Of a DNA stretch of 64,000 nucleotides, positions 35,385 through 44,187 are shown in pieces. The first letter of the stretch is position 1, and each line of letters begins with the position of its first letter. Source of the stretch: Paenibacillus lupini (GTDB lineage: Bacteria; Bacillota; Bacilli; Paenibacillales; Paenibacillaceae); the NCBI RefSeq assembly GCF_011761355.1, contig NZ_JAASRW010000007.1, forward strand, positions 62,001 to 126,000, read 5' to 3'. Below the pieces are notes generated by a model that saw nothing but the letters and a program-made list of their open reading frames with translations, was not told the origin of the DNA and searched no databases. The position numbers were made by a program, and so were the translations under genes.

Positions 35385-35752
35385 GAGCTGTCCCAAAAGT
35401 CATCAAAATGACGATGGGATAACCCCTCTTTTATAGGTTAAGCAGCATCTGCCGTATACGAATGTTCTTCCAATCGAATTCCACTCTTTGTGAGAATAGA
35501 ACGACCACCAACCATTCTAGCAAAAAAATTAGGCTGGATCTTTAAGCTTAGCTCTTGCGTTGTGGGAGGGCCAATGTGCGGAGTAAAAGGTTTGAGCCGG
35601 AGAAACGCAGTGCTCGCCTTTGTTCTCGGATTTCAACCGCTTAAGCGAGTTGGAATCAAGAAATCCGAGAACAACAGCGATCGGAGGTCCAAACCTTTTA
35701 CGCAGTACTTGGATTCTCCGAACAAAACATGGCTTACAAGACAGCCTCTCCC
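35385..35752. mobile_element. palindromic MITE-like element or decayed insertion sequence
   Basis: One end begins GGAGCTGTCCCAAAAG (about 35391) and the other, read inward on the minus strand, GAGGCTGTCTTGTAAG (about 35750), an imperfect inverted pair. Inside, a large interrupted inverted repeat runs from GTAAAAGGTTTG (35583) to CAAACCTTTTAC (ending 35701), with TTGTTCTCGGATTT / AAATCCGAGAACAA arms and a central CGCTTAAGCG. The minus strand has an open frame without ATG, about 35438-35632, whose end reads FFARMVGGRSILTKSG then EEHSYTADAA. This could be a transposase tail or merely an open frame. It fills the gap between the NUDIX gene and the alcohol dehydrogenase. Confidence 0.55.
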
Positions 35753-35763
35753 CACTCAATTCC

Positions 35764-36927
35764 TTACAGCGACAAACGATAAATCGCCGCCACATCTTCT
35801 TTCTTCAGCTTGCGGAAGTTACCGCGTGTACCGCTGCCTGTTGTTTTCTCCGCCATTTCCTCGAGTCTGCTGTCGTCAATATCATAATCCGCGAGGCGCG
35901 AAGGAGCGCCGATCGAATTCCAGAACTCACGGAGCTTCGCGATTCCCTCGCGTGCAACTTCGAGATCGTCACGATCTGCTGCTTCAACTCCGAATACATT
36001 TACCGCGAATTGCTTAAAGCGACCTACGTTATCTTCAACCACGTAGTTCATCCAGTTCGGGAACAGGATCGCCAGACCACCGCCATGTGGAATATCGTAT
36101 ACAGCGGAGACGGCATGCTCCATATCATGGTTCGCCCAATCGCCGATTACACCCATCGACAGCGTACCGTTCAGTGCCATTGTACCGCAATACAGAATCG
36201 TTTCACGCAGCTTTACATTCGTCAGATCATTCACAAGACCTGGAGCCGTCGCAATAACCGTACGCAGGATCGTCTCACAGAAGCCGTCCTGAACTGGCGT
36301 GTTGGCATCATGGTGGAAATACTGTTCGATCACATGTGCCATCATATCGACCATACCATAGACCGTGTGATCTTTTGGAGCACTCGCCGTAAACGCAGGA
36401 TCAAGAATCGAGAAGGTCGGGTAAGCAAGGACGTTGCCCCAGCCATGCTTCTCAAGCGTTTCTTCATTTGTAATAACAGAACCGGAATTCATCTCTGAAC
36501 CGGTTGCTGCAAGTGTAAGGACCGTACCAAGCGGAAGAGCCGCTTCCGGTTTCGCCTTCCTGCTGACGACATCCCAGAAGTTCCCCTCATATTTCGCAGC
36601 AATAATAATTGCTTTCGCACAGTCAATCGTACTGCCGCCGCCAACTGCAAGTACCCAATCAATGGACTCCGAACGACATAGGTCAGCACCGCGGTGTACC
36701 GTCGATAAACGCGGGTTAGGCTCAACTCCGCTCAGTTCAGTAACTGAACAACCTGCTTCATTCAGCTTCGCAAGAACTCGCTCATATAGTCCGTTACGCT
36801 TAATGCTGCCACCACCATAGACAAGCAGTACACGTTTACCAAGGCTAGCTGCTTCGACAGGAAGCTGTTTCAGTTGCCCTTCACCAAAATGCAGGCGGGT
36901 AGGGTTATAGTATGTAAATGGATTCAT
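35764..36927 (-). CDS. iron-containing alcohol dehydrogenase (butanol dehydrogenase type)
   Basis: 387 residues, group III metal-dependent alcohol dehydrogenase. The NAD(P) site is GGGS (VLAVGGGSTIDCAKA, about 93-107). The metal ligands are the Asp and His of MVDMMAHVIEQYFHH, HDMEHAVSAVYD and IPHGGG. It matches the YugJ/YugK or BdhA subgroup, which reduces aldehydes with NADPH. AAAGGAG precedes the ATG. It follows the ricA terminator, so it probably has its own promoter or depends on read-through. Confidence 0.93.
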   Translation of the reverse strand: MNPFTYYNPTRLHFGEGQLKQLPVEAASLGKRVLLVYGGGSIKRNGLYERVLAKLNEAGCSVTELSGVEPNPRLSTVHRGADLCRSESIDWVLAVGGGSTIDCAKAIIIAAKYEGNFWDVVSRKAKPEAALPLGTVLTLAATGSEMNSGSVITNEETLEKHGWGNVLAYPTFSILDPAFTASAPKDHTVYGMVDMMAHVIEQYFHHDANTPVQDGFCETILRTVIATAPGLVNDLTNVKLRETILYCGTMALNGTLSMGVIGDWANHDMEHAVSAVYDIPHGGGLAILFPNWMNYVVEDNVGRFKQFAVNVFGVEAADRDDLEVAREGIAKLREFWNSIGAPSRLADYDIDDSRLEEMAEKTTGSGTRGNFRKLKKEDVAAIYRLSL

Positions 36928-36970
36928 GGTTTATCTCTCTCCTTTAAGGAACATGATTTTTATTGGGGTG

Positions 36971-37014
36971 AAAAAGAAAGAGAAGCGTTCTTCATAAAAA
37001 AGAACCGCCTCTCC
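36971..37014 (-). terminator. intrinsic terminator after ricA
   Basis: GAGAAGCGTTCTT (36980-36992) pairs with AAGAACCGCCTCTC (37000-37013). The A-run 36971-36975 gives Us on the minus strand. Confidence 0.7.
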
Positions 37015-37021
37015 ATTTATT

Positions 37022-37507
37022 TTAGTCACATTCTTCAGGCGCTTCAACTTGAGCGTCTTCTACATTGATTTTCTCTGATACGGTATCACGAACGATTGAG
37101 ATAACAAGCTGAAGCAAATAGTTAATGTCGGATTGGCTTTGCTGGAACTCCGATACGATTGGAATGCCATCCAGTTCATCCTGCAGCGTTTCCATTTCGC
37201 CTTCGATTTTTTTCACCATTTGCTCATTCTTGAAAGTTGTTTCAAAGGCTACCACTTCTTTTTGCTTCTTCTTAATCATTGTGATAAGCGATTGAACGCG
37301 GTCATTGCCTTGAATTTGCTTCTCGGCACGGCGATATTGCTGTACTTCCTCGGAAGTAAAGATCAAGCCAGCAAGCTCCTTCGCTTTTTCCATAATATCA
37401 TCACGTACGAGAAGGTCACGTGTATCAAATTTCGGCACATCACACGTATGGCCATGCTCATGATCATGATGGTGGTGAGTATTAACTGCAGTCTGCTGTT
37501 CGGACAT
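37022..37507 (-). CDS. ricA: RicA (YmcA) of the Y-complex, with a His-rich N-terminal extension
   Basis: 161 residues. The C-terminal part, with AEKQIQGNDRVQSLITMIKKKQKE and LDGIPIVSEFQQSQSDINYLLQLVISIV, matches the YlbF/YmcA family, and the location just after miaB is that of B. subtilis ymcA. RicA with RicF and RicT directs RNase Y to mature operon mRNAs and affects sporulation, competence and biofilm formation, and carries Fe-S clusters (family knowledge). The first 22 residues add THHHHDHEHGHTCD, which is not in the B. subtilis protein as I recall it. The last residues include another Cys. Confidence 0.9.
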   Translation of the reverse strand: MSEQQTAVNTHHHHDHEHGHTCDVPKFDTRDLLVRDDIMEKAKELAGLIFTSEEVQQYRRAEKQIQGNDRVQSLITMIKKKQKEVVAFETTFKNEQMVKKIEGEMETLQDELDGIPIVSEFQQSQSDINYLLQLVISIVRDTVSEKINVEDAQVEAPEECD

Positions 37508-37538
37508 CTATCATCTCTCCCATTATTTGAGTCACATC

Positions 37539-39110
37539 TTAAGATACATTGCTGGCGGAATTCGCCAAAGGTTCTGCTTTAATATACCATGTTTTTGCTT
37601 CTGTTACACGAACATGTACAAATTGTCCAATCCATTCCTTTGGACCTTCGAAGTGAACGAGCTTATTCGTACGAGTCCGGCCCGCCAAAATATGTGCATT
37701 GTTCTTACTCTCGCCTTCGACAAGCACCTCAACAATCTCGCCTTCCATTCGCTCATGGCTCTTGCGGCCAAGCTCTGCCATCAGCTCATTGAGCCTCTTC
37801 AGACGCTTCTTCTTCACTTCCGCAGGGACATTGTCTTCCATACCTGCTGCAGGTGTTCCCTCACGAGGAGAGTAGATGAACGTATAGGCAAAGTCGAATC
37901 CAACCTTCTGAACTAACGACATCGTCTCCTCAAACTGCTCATCAGTCTCACCAGGAAAACCAACGATAATATCGGTTGAAAGAGAAACATTCGGAATCGC
38001 CCGTTTAATCTTGGCAACTAGCTCCAGATAAAGTTCGCTCGAATATTTGCGGCTCATTCGTTTGAGCACTTCCGTGCTGCCGGATTGGACCGGCAAGTGA
38101 ATATGCTCGACCAGATTGCCTCCCTGTGCCAGAACATCAATCAGATGATCGTCGAAATCCCGCGGATGGCTGGTCGTAAAACGAACCCTAGGAATATCTA
38201 TCTTAGAAATATCCTGCATCAAATCGCCAAACCGATAGGAGATATCTTCAAAATCCTTGCCGTAGGCGTTTACATTTTGTCCAAGCAGAGTAATCTCTTT
38301 AAACCCTTGGCGAACGAGCTCACGAACCTCGGCAATCACATCCTCAGGACGACGACTGCGCTCCTTCCCCCTTGTATAGGGTACAATGCAGTATGTACAG
38401 AATTTATCGCAGCCGTACATGATGTTGACCCATGCACGCATGCCATCCCGCTTCTTGGGCATATTTTCGATGATGTCGCCTTCTTTGGACCATACCTCAA
38501 CGACCATCTCTTTGCTGAAATAAGCGTTTTGTAACAAATGCGGTAACCGATGAATGTTATGAGTACCAAAAATCATATCGACAAAAGCATGCTTTTGCAG
38601 GATTTTGCCTACTACCGACTCTTCCTGTGACATGCATCCGCAAACACCTAGCAGTAAACCTGGCTTTTGCAGCTTTAACGTCTTCAGATGACCAAGCTCA
38701 CCAAATACTTTATCTTCGGCATTCTCCCGAATGGCGCAAGTATTAAGCAGGATCACATCCGCCTGCTGGCGGTCATCCGTGGCTGTATAACCCATCTCTT
38801 CGAACATGCCCTTCATCACTTCTGTGTCATGCTCGTTCATTTGGCAGCCGTATGTTTGTATTAAGTAAAATTTCCCCTTACCGAGTGACTGAAGCTCCTC
38901 AGGAATGATGAAATCATAATGAACTTCAATGTCTTCTTTGCCGCGTTTCTTTTCTTCTTTGTAATCAGGCGTGGAGTTAATTTGAACGTTCCGCCCTTTA
39001 ATCCGATAGGTCGTTACCCCGTCTTCCTCACTTAGCACCTTAGCATCCGAGAAGTCAAAGTATTTGGAATAGTCTTTAACCTTGTCGGCTTGAGCTTTAC
39101 CCTTAGACAT
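37539..39110 (-). CDS. miaB: tRNA-2-methylthio-N6-dimethylallyladenosine synthase MiaB
   Basis: 523 residues. It is a radical-SAM methylthiotransferase acting on A37 of tRNAs. The first Fe-S cluster Cys are C89 (QTYGCQMN), C125 (LNTCAIR) and C159 (GVCGCM). The radical-SAM triplet is C234-xxx-C238-xx-C241 (CDKFCTYC). The C-terminal TRAM domain ends near VHVRVTEAKTWYIKAEP. An N-terminal extension of about 75 residues is typical for Firmicute MiaB. It sits 31 bases before ricA, as in B. subtilis. Confidence 0.97.
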   Translation of the reverse strand: MSKGKAQADKVKDYSKYFDFSDAKVLSEEDGVTTYRIKGRNVQINSTPDYKEEKKRGKEDIEVHYDFIIPEELQSLGKGKFYLIQTYGCQMNEHDTEVMKGMFEEMGYTATDDRQQADVILLNTCAIRENAEDKVFGELGHLKTLKLQKPGLLLGVCGCMSQEESVVGKILQKHAFVDMIFGTHNIHRLPHLLQNAYFSKEMVVEVWSKEGDIIENMPKKRDGMRAWVNIMYGCDKFCTYCIVPYTRGKERSRRPEDVIAEVRELVRQGFKEITLLGQNVNAYGKDFEDISYRFGDLMQDISKIDIPRVRFTTSHPRDFDDHLIDVLAQGGNLVEHIHLPVQSGSTEVLKRMSRKYSSELYLELVAKIKRAIPNVSLSTDIIVGFPGETDEQFEETMSLVQKVGFDFAYTFIYSPREGTPAAGMEDNVPAEVKKKRLKRLNELMAELGRKSHERMEGEIVEVLVEGESKNNAHILAGRTRTNKLVHFEGPKEWIGQFVHVRVTEAKTWYIKAEPLANSASNVS

Positions 39111-39195
39111 GGTTGTTCACTTCCCTCTACATGAAATATCCCTAATACAAAATTATAGCATAACTGCCACATTGATATCTATTAATCCGCGGGCG

Positions 39196-39242
39196 ACAAA
39201 AGAGGCTGACAACGGTGTATAACCGCTTGTCAGCCTCTTTAT
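39196..39242 (-). terminator. intrinsic terminator after the PduL-like gene
   Basis: Perfect arms AAAGAGGCTGACAA (39199-39212) and TTGTCAGCCTCTTT (39227-39240), followed on the minus strand by TTTTGTCG. Confidence 0.85.
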
Positions 39243-39254
39243 CCACTCAACGAC

Positions 39255-39830
39255 CTAATCGATGATTTCTGCTGTGTCGCCGTTCTTGATGCCTGCAGCG
39301 TTCGCCTCGTCGGTATCAATATGCATATCCAGTGCAAAGTCTGGAGATACACGAGCGATTACATGCTCGAATACAACGCCACGCTCGCCTTGGAAGCGAA
39401 CTTTCAGCTGTTGTTTATCGGCAATTCCCCACTTGTTAGCATCAGAGGTATGGAAATGAATATGACGAGCAGCAACGATTACGCCCTCTTCAATTGTCAC
39501 TTCACCAGCTGGTCCTTTAAGGGTAATGCCGGCCGAGCCTGCAGTATTGCCAGATTCCCTTACAGGCGGGTTTACACCAAGCGAGAACGCATCTGTACGC
39601 GATACTTCCAGTTGTGTAGACTGGCGTACAGGACCTAGAATTCTTACTTTCGGGAAAGTACCTTTTGGTCCGATGACTGCAACCGTCTCATTAGCAGCAT
39701 ATTGACCAGGCTGCGACAACGGTTTAGCAATCGTCAGTTCGCTGCCTTCTCCAAATAATATAGCGACATGCTCCGCAGATAAATGAATATGTCTTGCCGA
39801 TACGCCTACGGGCACTAATTTTTGTTCCAT
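39255..39830 (-). CDS. pduL: PduL-type phosphotransacylase
   Basis: 191 residues, the two-barrel PduL fold. Zinc-binding motifs VGVSARHIHLS (near 8-18) and VAARHIHFHTSD (near 118-129) are both present. It interconverts acyl-CoA and acyl phosphate (propionyl or acetyl). There is no microcompartment targeting sequence and there are no shell genes here, so it is probably a free cytoplasmic phosphotransacetylase-like enzyme (inference). It lies directly after korAB, whose product is an acyl-CoA. Confidence 0.92.
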   Translation of the reverse strand: MEQKLVPVGVSARHIHLSAEHVAILFGEGSELTIAKPLSQPGQYAANETVAVIGPKGTFPKVRILGPVRQSTQLEVSRTDAFSLGVNPPVRESGNTAGSAGITLKGPAGEVTIEEGVIVAARHIHFHTSDANKWGIADKQQLKVRFQGERGVVFEHVIARVSPDFALDMHIDTDEANAAGIKNGDTAEIID

Positions 39831-39863
39831 TTGATTCTACTCCTTTGTAATCCTATCAAAATT

Positions 39864-39901
39864 AAAAAGCATACGGCTTTTTGTGAAAAAAGGCCGTATG
39901 C
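39864..39901 (-). terminator. intrinsic terminator after korB
   Basis: GCATACGGC (39869-39877) pairs exactly with GCCGTATGC (39893-39901), continuing with TTTTT/AAAAA. The A-run 39864-39868 is the minus-strand U-tract. It separates korAB from pduL. Confidence 0.85.
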
Positions 39902-39912
39902 CCATCATACAC

Positions 39913-40779
39913 TTATTTAAATTCAGCTACAAGCTTCGCGAAGTGCTCTTCGGACAGTGAAAGATCTTGTTTAGCCAGCGCTTCCTGACGGAAGCCGGTA
40001 ATCATATCCTCATACGACTTACGCACCGTGTTCTGATAGATCAGACCCGTGAGCATGCCGTTTGTCTCCATGATTTTATTCATTGCGGTTACGCGGTTCG
40101 TAGGATCGTAATCCGGGAATTGCTCCAGGTTAACGATATTTTCTTTGAACCAGTCGTACGTGTTGATTTTGTTAAATGTAACACATGGGCTGAATACGTT
40201 GATCAGCGAGAAGCCTTCATGCTTAATACCCGCTTCGATCAAAGCAGTCAACTGTTTCAGATCACTGGAGAAAGATTGGGCTACAAAAGTAGCACCAGCA
40301 GATAAAGCAATCTCAAGCGGCGACAATGTCGACTCGATCGAGCCTTCCGGCGTCGATTTGGTCTTGAAGCCTTCAGCGCTTCGTGGAGATGTTTGCCCCT
40401 TCGTCAGACCATAGATTTGGTTATCCATTACGATATACGTAATGTTCAGGTTACGACGAATAGCATGCACGGTGTGACCCATACCAATCGCGAATCCGTC
40501 GCCGTCACCGCCAGATGCGATAACAGTCAGCTCGCGGTTAGCAAGCTTAACACCTTGTGCGATCGGAAGCGCACGGCCATGAATACCATGAAGACCGTAT
40601 GCGTTAATGTAACCGGAAATACGGCCGGAACAGCCGATACCCGAAATAACAGCAAGCTCTTCCGGCTCCAGGCCTACATTAGCTGCCGCACGTTGAATAG
40701 CTGCTTGGATGGAGAAGTCTCCACAGCCCGGGCACCAGTTCGGCTTCACATTATTTCTAAACTCTTTAAATGTTGCCAT
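39913..40779 (-). CDS. korB: 2-oxoacid:ferredoxin oxidoreductase beta subunit
   Basis: 288 residues from the ATG at 40779 (AAGGAG upstream). It holds thiamine diphosphate and part of the 4Fe-4S site: C16 and C19 in NWCPGCGDF, another Cys in ISGIGCSGR, and the ThDP motif GDGDGFAIGMGH with MDNQIYGLTKGQ. With KorA it decarboxylates 2-oxoacids (2-oxoglutarate or pyruvate) to acyl-CoA while reducing ferredoxin. It starts four bases after korA stops. Confidence 0.95.
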   Translation of the reverse strand: MATFKEFRNNVKPNWCPGCGDFSIQAAIQRAAANVGLEPEELAVISGIGCSGRISGYINAYGLHGIHGRALPIAQGVKLANRELTVIASGGDGDGFAIGMGHTVHAIRRNLNITYIVMDNQIYGLTKGQTSPRSAEGFKTKSTPEGSIESTLSPLEIALSAGATFVAQSFSSDLKQLTALIEAGIKHEGFSLINVFSPCVTFNKINTYDWFKENIVNLEQFPDYDPTNRVTAMNKIMETNGMLTGLIYQNTVRKSYEDMITGFRQEALAKQDLSLSEEHFAKLVAEFK

Positions 40780-40781
40780 AA

Positions 40782-42515
40782 TTAGTCCAACTCCTTGCAC
40801 GCTTTATAAACTTCAGATGGCAGGAACGGATTGCCGTCATATTTCAGCAGGTTGCGGATTTTTTCAGCAAAGCCTGCATTCATTTTGATCTGGCCAGCGA
40901 GCTGTGCCGTCGCATTGTTCTCGATAACAACGACTTTTTTCGCCTGTTGCAAGTGAGGAAGCAATTGCTCTGTTGGGAACGGATGAATCTGACGGATTGT
41001 AATGTGGTTCGTTGTAATACCGTCATTTGTCAGCCATTCGCGGGCTTGATCGATCGTGCCGCCTGTTGAGCCCATGCCGATAATGAGAAGATCCGGCGTC
41101 TCGTTAGGCGCATCAACACGAAGACCTTCACGAATAAAGAGATCATCCAGCTTATGCAGACGTTTATCCATCATTTTCAGACGGTTAGTGGCGCTCTCCG
41201 AAGGACGTCCTGTCTCGTCATGTTCCACGCCAGTGACATGGTGAATACCATTTTTGGCACCAGGCAGTATACGAGGCGAGACGCCGTCTTCTGTCAACTC
41301 ATAACGTTTGAACAGCTGATGCTGCTCAAGCTCAGGCCCTTCTTCTACCAGCTTGCCGCGGTTGATCTGGATCGAATTAAAGTCAAACGGCTCACAGGAT
41401 TGTTTGCCGAGCGACAGCTGTAGATCCGTCATCACGATAACTGGTACTTGATACTGCTCAGCTAAGTTAAAGGCTTCGATCATATCATAGAAGCAGTCTT
41501 CGATCGATGCCGGTGCGATAACGATCTTAGGAATCTCGCCATGCGTACCGTATACCATCGCGTTCAAGTCGGATTGTTCCTGCTTTGTTGGCAAACCTGT
41601 GGAAGGACCACCGCGCTGCGTATCCACAATGACAAGCGGAGTCTCTGTCATACCTGCTAGGCCAATGGCTTCCATCATCAGTGATAGACCAGGTCCGGCA
41701 GATGCCGTCATCGTACGGACACCAGCATAGTTAGCGCCAATTGCCATCGTAACGGCTGCGATTTCGTCTTCCGTTTGAACAACTGTGCCGCCAAGCGCAG
41801 GAAGCTTCTTAATAAGATATTCCATAATCTCAGATGCGGGAGTAATTGGATACGCTGACATAAGTCGGCAGCCAGCTGCGATACAACCAAGGCCAATTGC
41901 TTCGTTGCCAATCATAAACAGCTTTTGCTGGCCATCTGCATCACCCAGCTTAAACTCGTCAAGTGGTCCACCCGCTTGCTCTAGTACGAACTCCGCACCA
42001 AGCTTAACCGCTTCGATATTTTTCTCCACGATTGCTGCGCCTTTACGGCCGAACTCTTCTTCTACTGCTTTATTGAATACTTCAAGCGGCAGCCCAAGCA
42101 ATGCCCAGGATGCGCCGGAAGCAACCATGTTCTTCATTAGGGAAGTACCAAGCTCTTCTGCCATCTTCGTAATTGGTACTGCGAAGAGTCTAGCATCGAT
42201 TCCTTCAGGTACAACCGGATTAAACTTCGCATCTGCCACGATTACGCCGCCGGTGCGAAGCTCTTTTGCATTCAAATCTATACTTTCTTGGTCGAACGCC
42301 ACGAGGATGTCCAGATCATCGGAGATCGCCCGAATTGGGTATGTGCTGATTCGAATCTTATTATTCGTATGTCCGCCCTTGATTCGCGACGAGAAATGAC
42401 GATATCCATATAGATAATACCCAAGCCGGTTAAGCGCCGTGGAAAAGATACGGTCCGTACTTTCGACGCCTTCCCCTTGTTGCCCTCCGATCTTCCAAGA
42501 CAATTGACTAATCAA
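40782..42515 (-). CDS. korA: 2-oxoacid:acceptor oxidoreductase alpha subunit (fused gamma-alpha)
   Basis: 577 residues. The N-terminal gamma domain has SWKIGGQQGEGVEST; from about residue 195 the alpha domain has GNEAIGLGCIAAGCR, SAYPITPASEIMEYL and TEDEIAAVTMAIGANYAGVR. I use the TTG at 42515: AGGAG lies nine bases upstream, whereas the ATG at 42524 directly abuts that site. The enzyme belongs to the Kor/Oor group found in many aerobic bacilli. It forms an operon with korB. Confidence 0.95.
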   Translation of the reverse strand: MISQLSWKIGGQQGEGVESTDRIFSTALNRLGYYLYGYRHFSSRIKGGHTNNKIRISTYPIRAISDDLDILVAFDQESIDLNAKELRTGGVIVADAKFNPVVPEGIDARLFAVPITKMAEELGTSLMKNMVASGASWALLGLPLEVFNKAVEEEFGRKGAAIVEKNIEAVKLGAEFVLEQAGGPLDEFKLGDADGQQKLFMIGNEAIGLGCIAAGCRLMSAYPITPASEIMEYLIKKLPALGGTVVQTEDEIAAVTMAIGANYAGVRTMTASAGPGLSLMMEAIGLAGMTETPLVIVDTQRGGPSTGLPTKQEQSDLNAMVYGTHGEIPKIVIAPASIEDCFYDMIEAFNLAEQYQVPVIVMTDLQLSLGKQSCEPFDFNSIQINRGKLVEEGPELEQHQLFKRYELTEDGVSPRILPGAKNGIHHVTGVEHDETGRPSESATNRLKMMDKRLHKLDDLFIREGLRVDAPNETPDLLIIGMGSTGGTIDQAREWLTNDGITTNHITIRQIHPFPTEQLLPHLQQAKKVVVIENNATAQLAGQIKMNAGFAEKIRNLLKYDGNPFLPSEVYKACKELD

Positions 42516-42711
42516 AACGCCCATCTCCTCTTTTTGATGGCTTAAGCCGCGTACATTACTAAGGCAATATCCAACAATAATTTGTATTATGAATAAACAG
42601 TCACAACAAGTGTAAAGGTGTGGTTTGAAAATTGCAAGATGTAAACGCTTAATGATCGCATAATCATTTTCGATTGAATTTATAGCGGATTAAGATGGGA
42701 CAAGCAGCTCA

Positions 42712-43656
42712 TTACGCAGGCAAATGGGCAGCTAAAAATGAAAGCGCATTACCCGATAAAAACTGCTTGGTCTGCTGTTCCGAGTACCTTTTCAGCAGAG
42801 CCTCCCGAAGCCTGTACACCTCACCAGGATGAGTCAAACCACTTACATATTTGTCGATTCCGTCAAAGTCTGATCCAAGCATAAGATGCTGCTCGCCGCC
42901 AAGCTCACATATGTGTTCGATATGTCTTAGCACATGATCGATTGTGACCTGCTCCCCTTCAGCTACGAACCAAGGCACATATGTCACACCGATTAAGCCC
43001 TGCAGAGCGAGAATAGCTTTTATTTGTTCATTCGTTAGATTACGGGGATGGTTAAGAAGCGCTTTTGCGTTAGAATGAGAAGCTATAATCGTTCTTGAGG
43101 CTAGATCCGCTACATCCCAGAACGCTTTCTCAGATAAATGCGATACATCCACCAGTATACCCAGATTATCGCATTCTTGGACGAATGCTCTCCCCTTCGC
43201 CGTCAGACCCCCTCCACGAGGCTCCATAACGCCGTCTGCGGCCCAGTTCGCATAATTCCAGGTTAGCCCTGCCGCTCGCACGCCAAGGCGTTGTAGGAGC
43301 CTTAGGATGGGGATGCTGCCCTGCAGACCGTCTACTCCTTCAAGGGACAGCAAAGCACCTATCTTTCCTGTAGCGAGACTCTCTCTTAAATCAGCTTGAT
43401 TGCGAATAAGCATCATATCCGGACAAGTAAGCACCTGTTCATAGAAATGATCGATACTTTCTAGAATGGGTTCGATAGAGCCATTAAGCTTTTCCGGTAT
43501 GTAGACGGCAAACGTCTGAAGAACAGCACCCGATTCCTTTAATCGCTTATACGTAACATCAAGTGCATTAGATTCACTATCTCGAAAAGAAAGCTTCGGA
43601 TCAACCAGCAGTTTGCTTAATACATCACAATGAAAATCCGCCACCGTAAAGGTCAT
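42712..43656 (-). CDS. membrane-dipeptidase-like metallopeptidase (M19 family)
   Basis: 314 residues. Metal ligands typical of renal dipeptidases are visible: HCD near residue 9, Glu in LSLEGVDGL, His in VDVSHLSEKAFWDVA and His in IIASHSNAKAL, then GSDFDGID. The family hydrolyses dipeptides with a C-terminal D- or L-residue. There is no signal peptide or anchor, so it should be cytoplasmic. In B. subtilis the space after spoVS holds tdh/kbl, so this gene marks a lineage difference. Confidence 0.92.
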   Translation of the reverse strand: MTFTVADFHCDVLSKLLVDPKLSFRDSESNALDVTYKRLKESGAVLQTFAVYIPEKLNGSIEPILESIDHFYEQVLTCPDMMLIRNQADLRESLATGKIGALLSLEGVDGLQGSIPILRLLQRLGVRAAGLTWNYANWAADGVMEPRGGGLTAKGRAFVQECDNLGILVDVSHLSEKAFWDVADLASRTIIASHSNAKALLNHPRNLTNEQIKAILALQGLIGVTYVPWFVAEGEQVTIDHVLRHIEHICELGGEQHLMLGSDFDGIDKYVSGLTHPGEVYRLREALLKRYSEQQTKQFLSGNALSFLAAHLPA

Positions 43657-43707
43657 TTCGCACCGCCTTTTGCAACCAAGATAAATAACTGGATTAACCC
43701 CAACAAA

Positions 43708-43738
43708 GCAAAAAACCTGTCTACTACGTAAACAGGTT
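43708..43738 (-). terminator. intrinsic terminator after spoVS
   Basis: AACCTGT (43714-43720) pairs with ACAGGTT (43732-43738). The A-run 43709-43715 is the minus-strand U-tract. Confidence 0.75.
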
Positions 43739-43787
43739 CAAATACCCGGTCTAATTCAGCTCCGCACTTGACGTTTGGTTTTTCGAA

Positions 43788-44048
43788 TTACCTAGGTTCT
43801 ACAATTAGCTTTATCGCTGTACGATCTTCTCCATCAATCACAATGTCAGTAAATGCCGGCACACAGATTAAATCCACCCCGCTCGGAGCTACGAATCCGC
43901 GAGCAATCGCTACTGCTTTGATCGCTTGATTTAGTGCACCCGCCCCGATGGCTTGCAATTCAGCGGCGCCGCGCTCACGCAAAACTCCGGCTAGCGCACC
44001 TGCAACGGAATTTGGATTGGACTTTGCTGAAACTTTTAATACTTCCAT
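43788..44048 (-). CDS. spoVS: stage V sporulation protein S
   Basis: 86 residues, the normal SpoVS length. The sequence LKVSAKSNPNSVAGALAGVL and AVAIARGFVAPSGVDLICVPAF is nearly invariant in the family. SpoVS is a small Alba-like protein needed for the switch to coat assembly at stage V. GAGGAGG precedes the ATG. A sigma-H-type promoter lies about 50-77 bases upstream. Confidence 0.98.
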   Translation of the reverse strand: MEVLKVSAKSNPNSVAGALAGVLRERGAAELQAIGAGALNQAIKAVAIARGFVAPSGVDLICVPAFTDIVIDGEDRTAIKLIVEPR

Positions 44049-44098
44049 GAAAAAGGACCTCCTCGGGAATGATGGATGGATTCCACTATTTAGATAGT

Positions 44099-44125
44099 AT
44101 TCGAGAGAGGTTAAAAAATTCCTGC
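44099..44125 (-). promoter_or_regulatory. sigma-H-type promoter for spoVS
   Basis: Minus-strand GCAGGAATT (44117-44125) and CTCGAAT (44099-44105) are 11 bases apart, matching RnAGGAwWW-N11/12-RnnGAAT except for the first base of the -10. spoVS is sigma-H-dependent in B. subtilis. Confidence 0.7.
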
Positions 44126-44187
44126 TATTATCCTAATAACTTTCAACACAATTCAGAATTGACTAAACTTTTCGAATATTCATATAG

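Noticed and set aside
35620..36498. Plus-strand 292-codon frame opposite the alcohol dehydrogenase
   Set aside because: Its product has no family features, and the minus-strand gene has a complete set of metal and cofactor motifs.
42639..42653. CcpA cre site upstream of korA
   Set aside because: It differs from the consensus at one key position and lies about 125 bases from the start with no clear promoter beside it; kept only as a hint in a finding.
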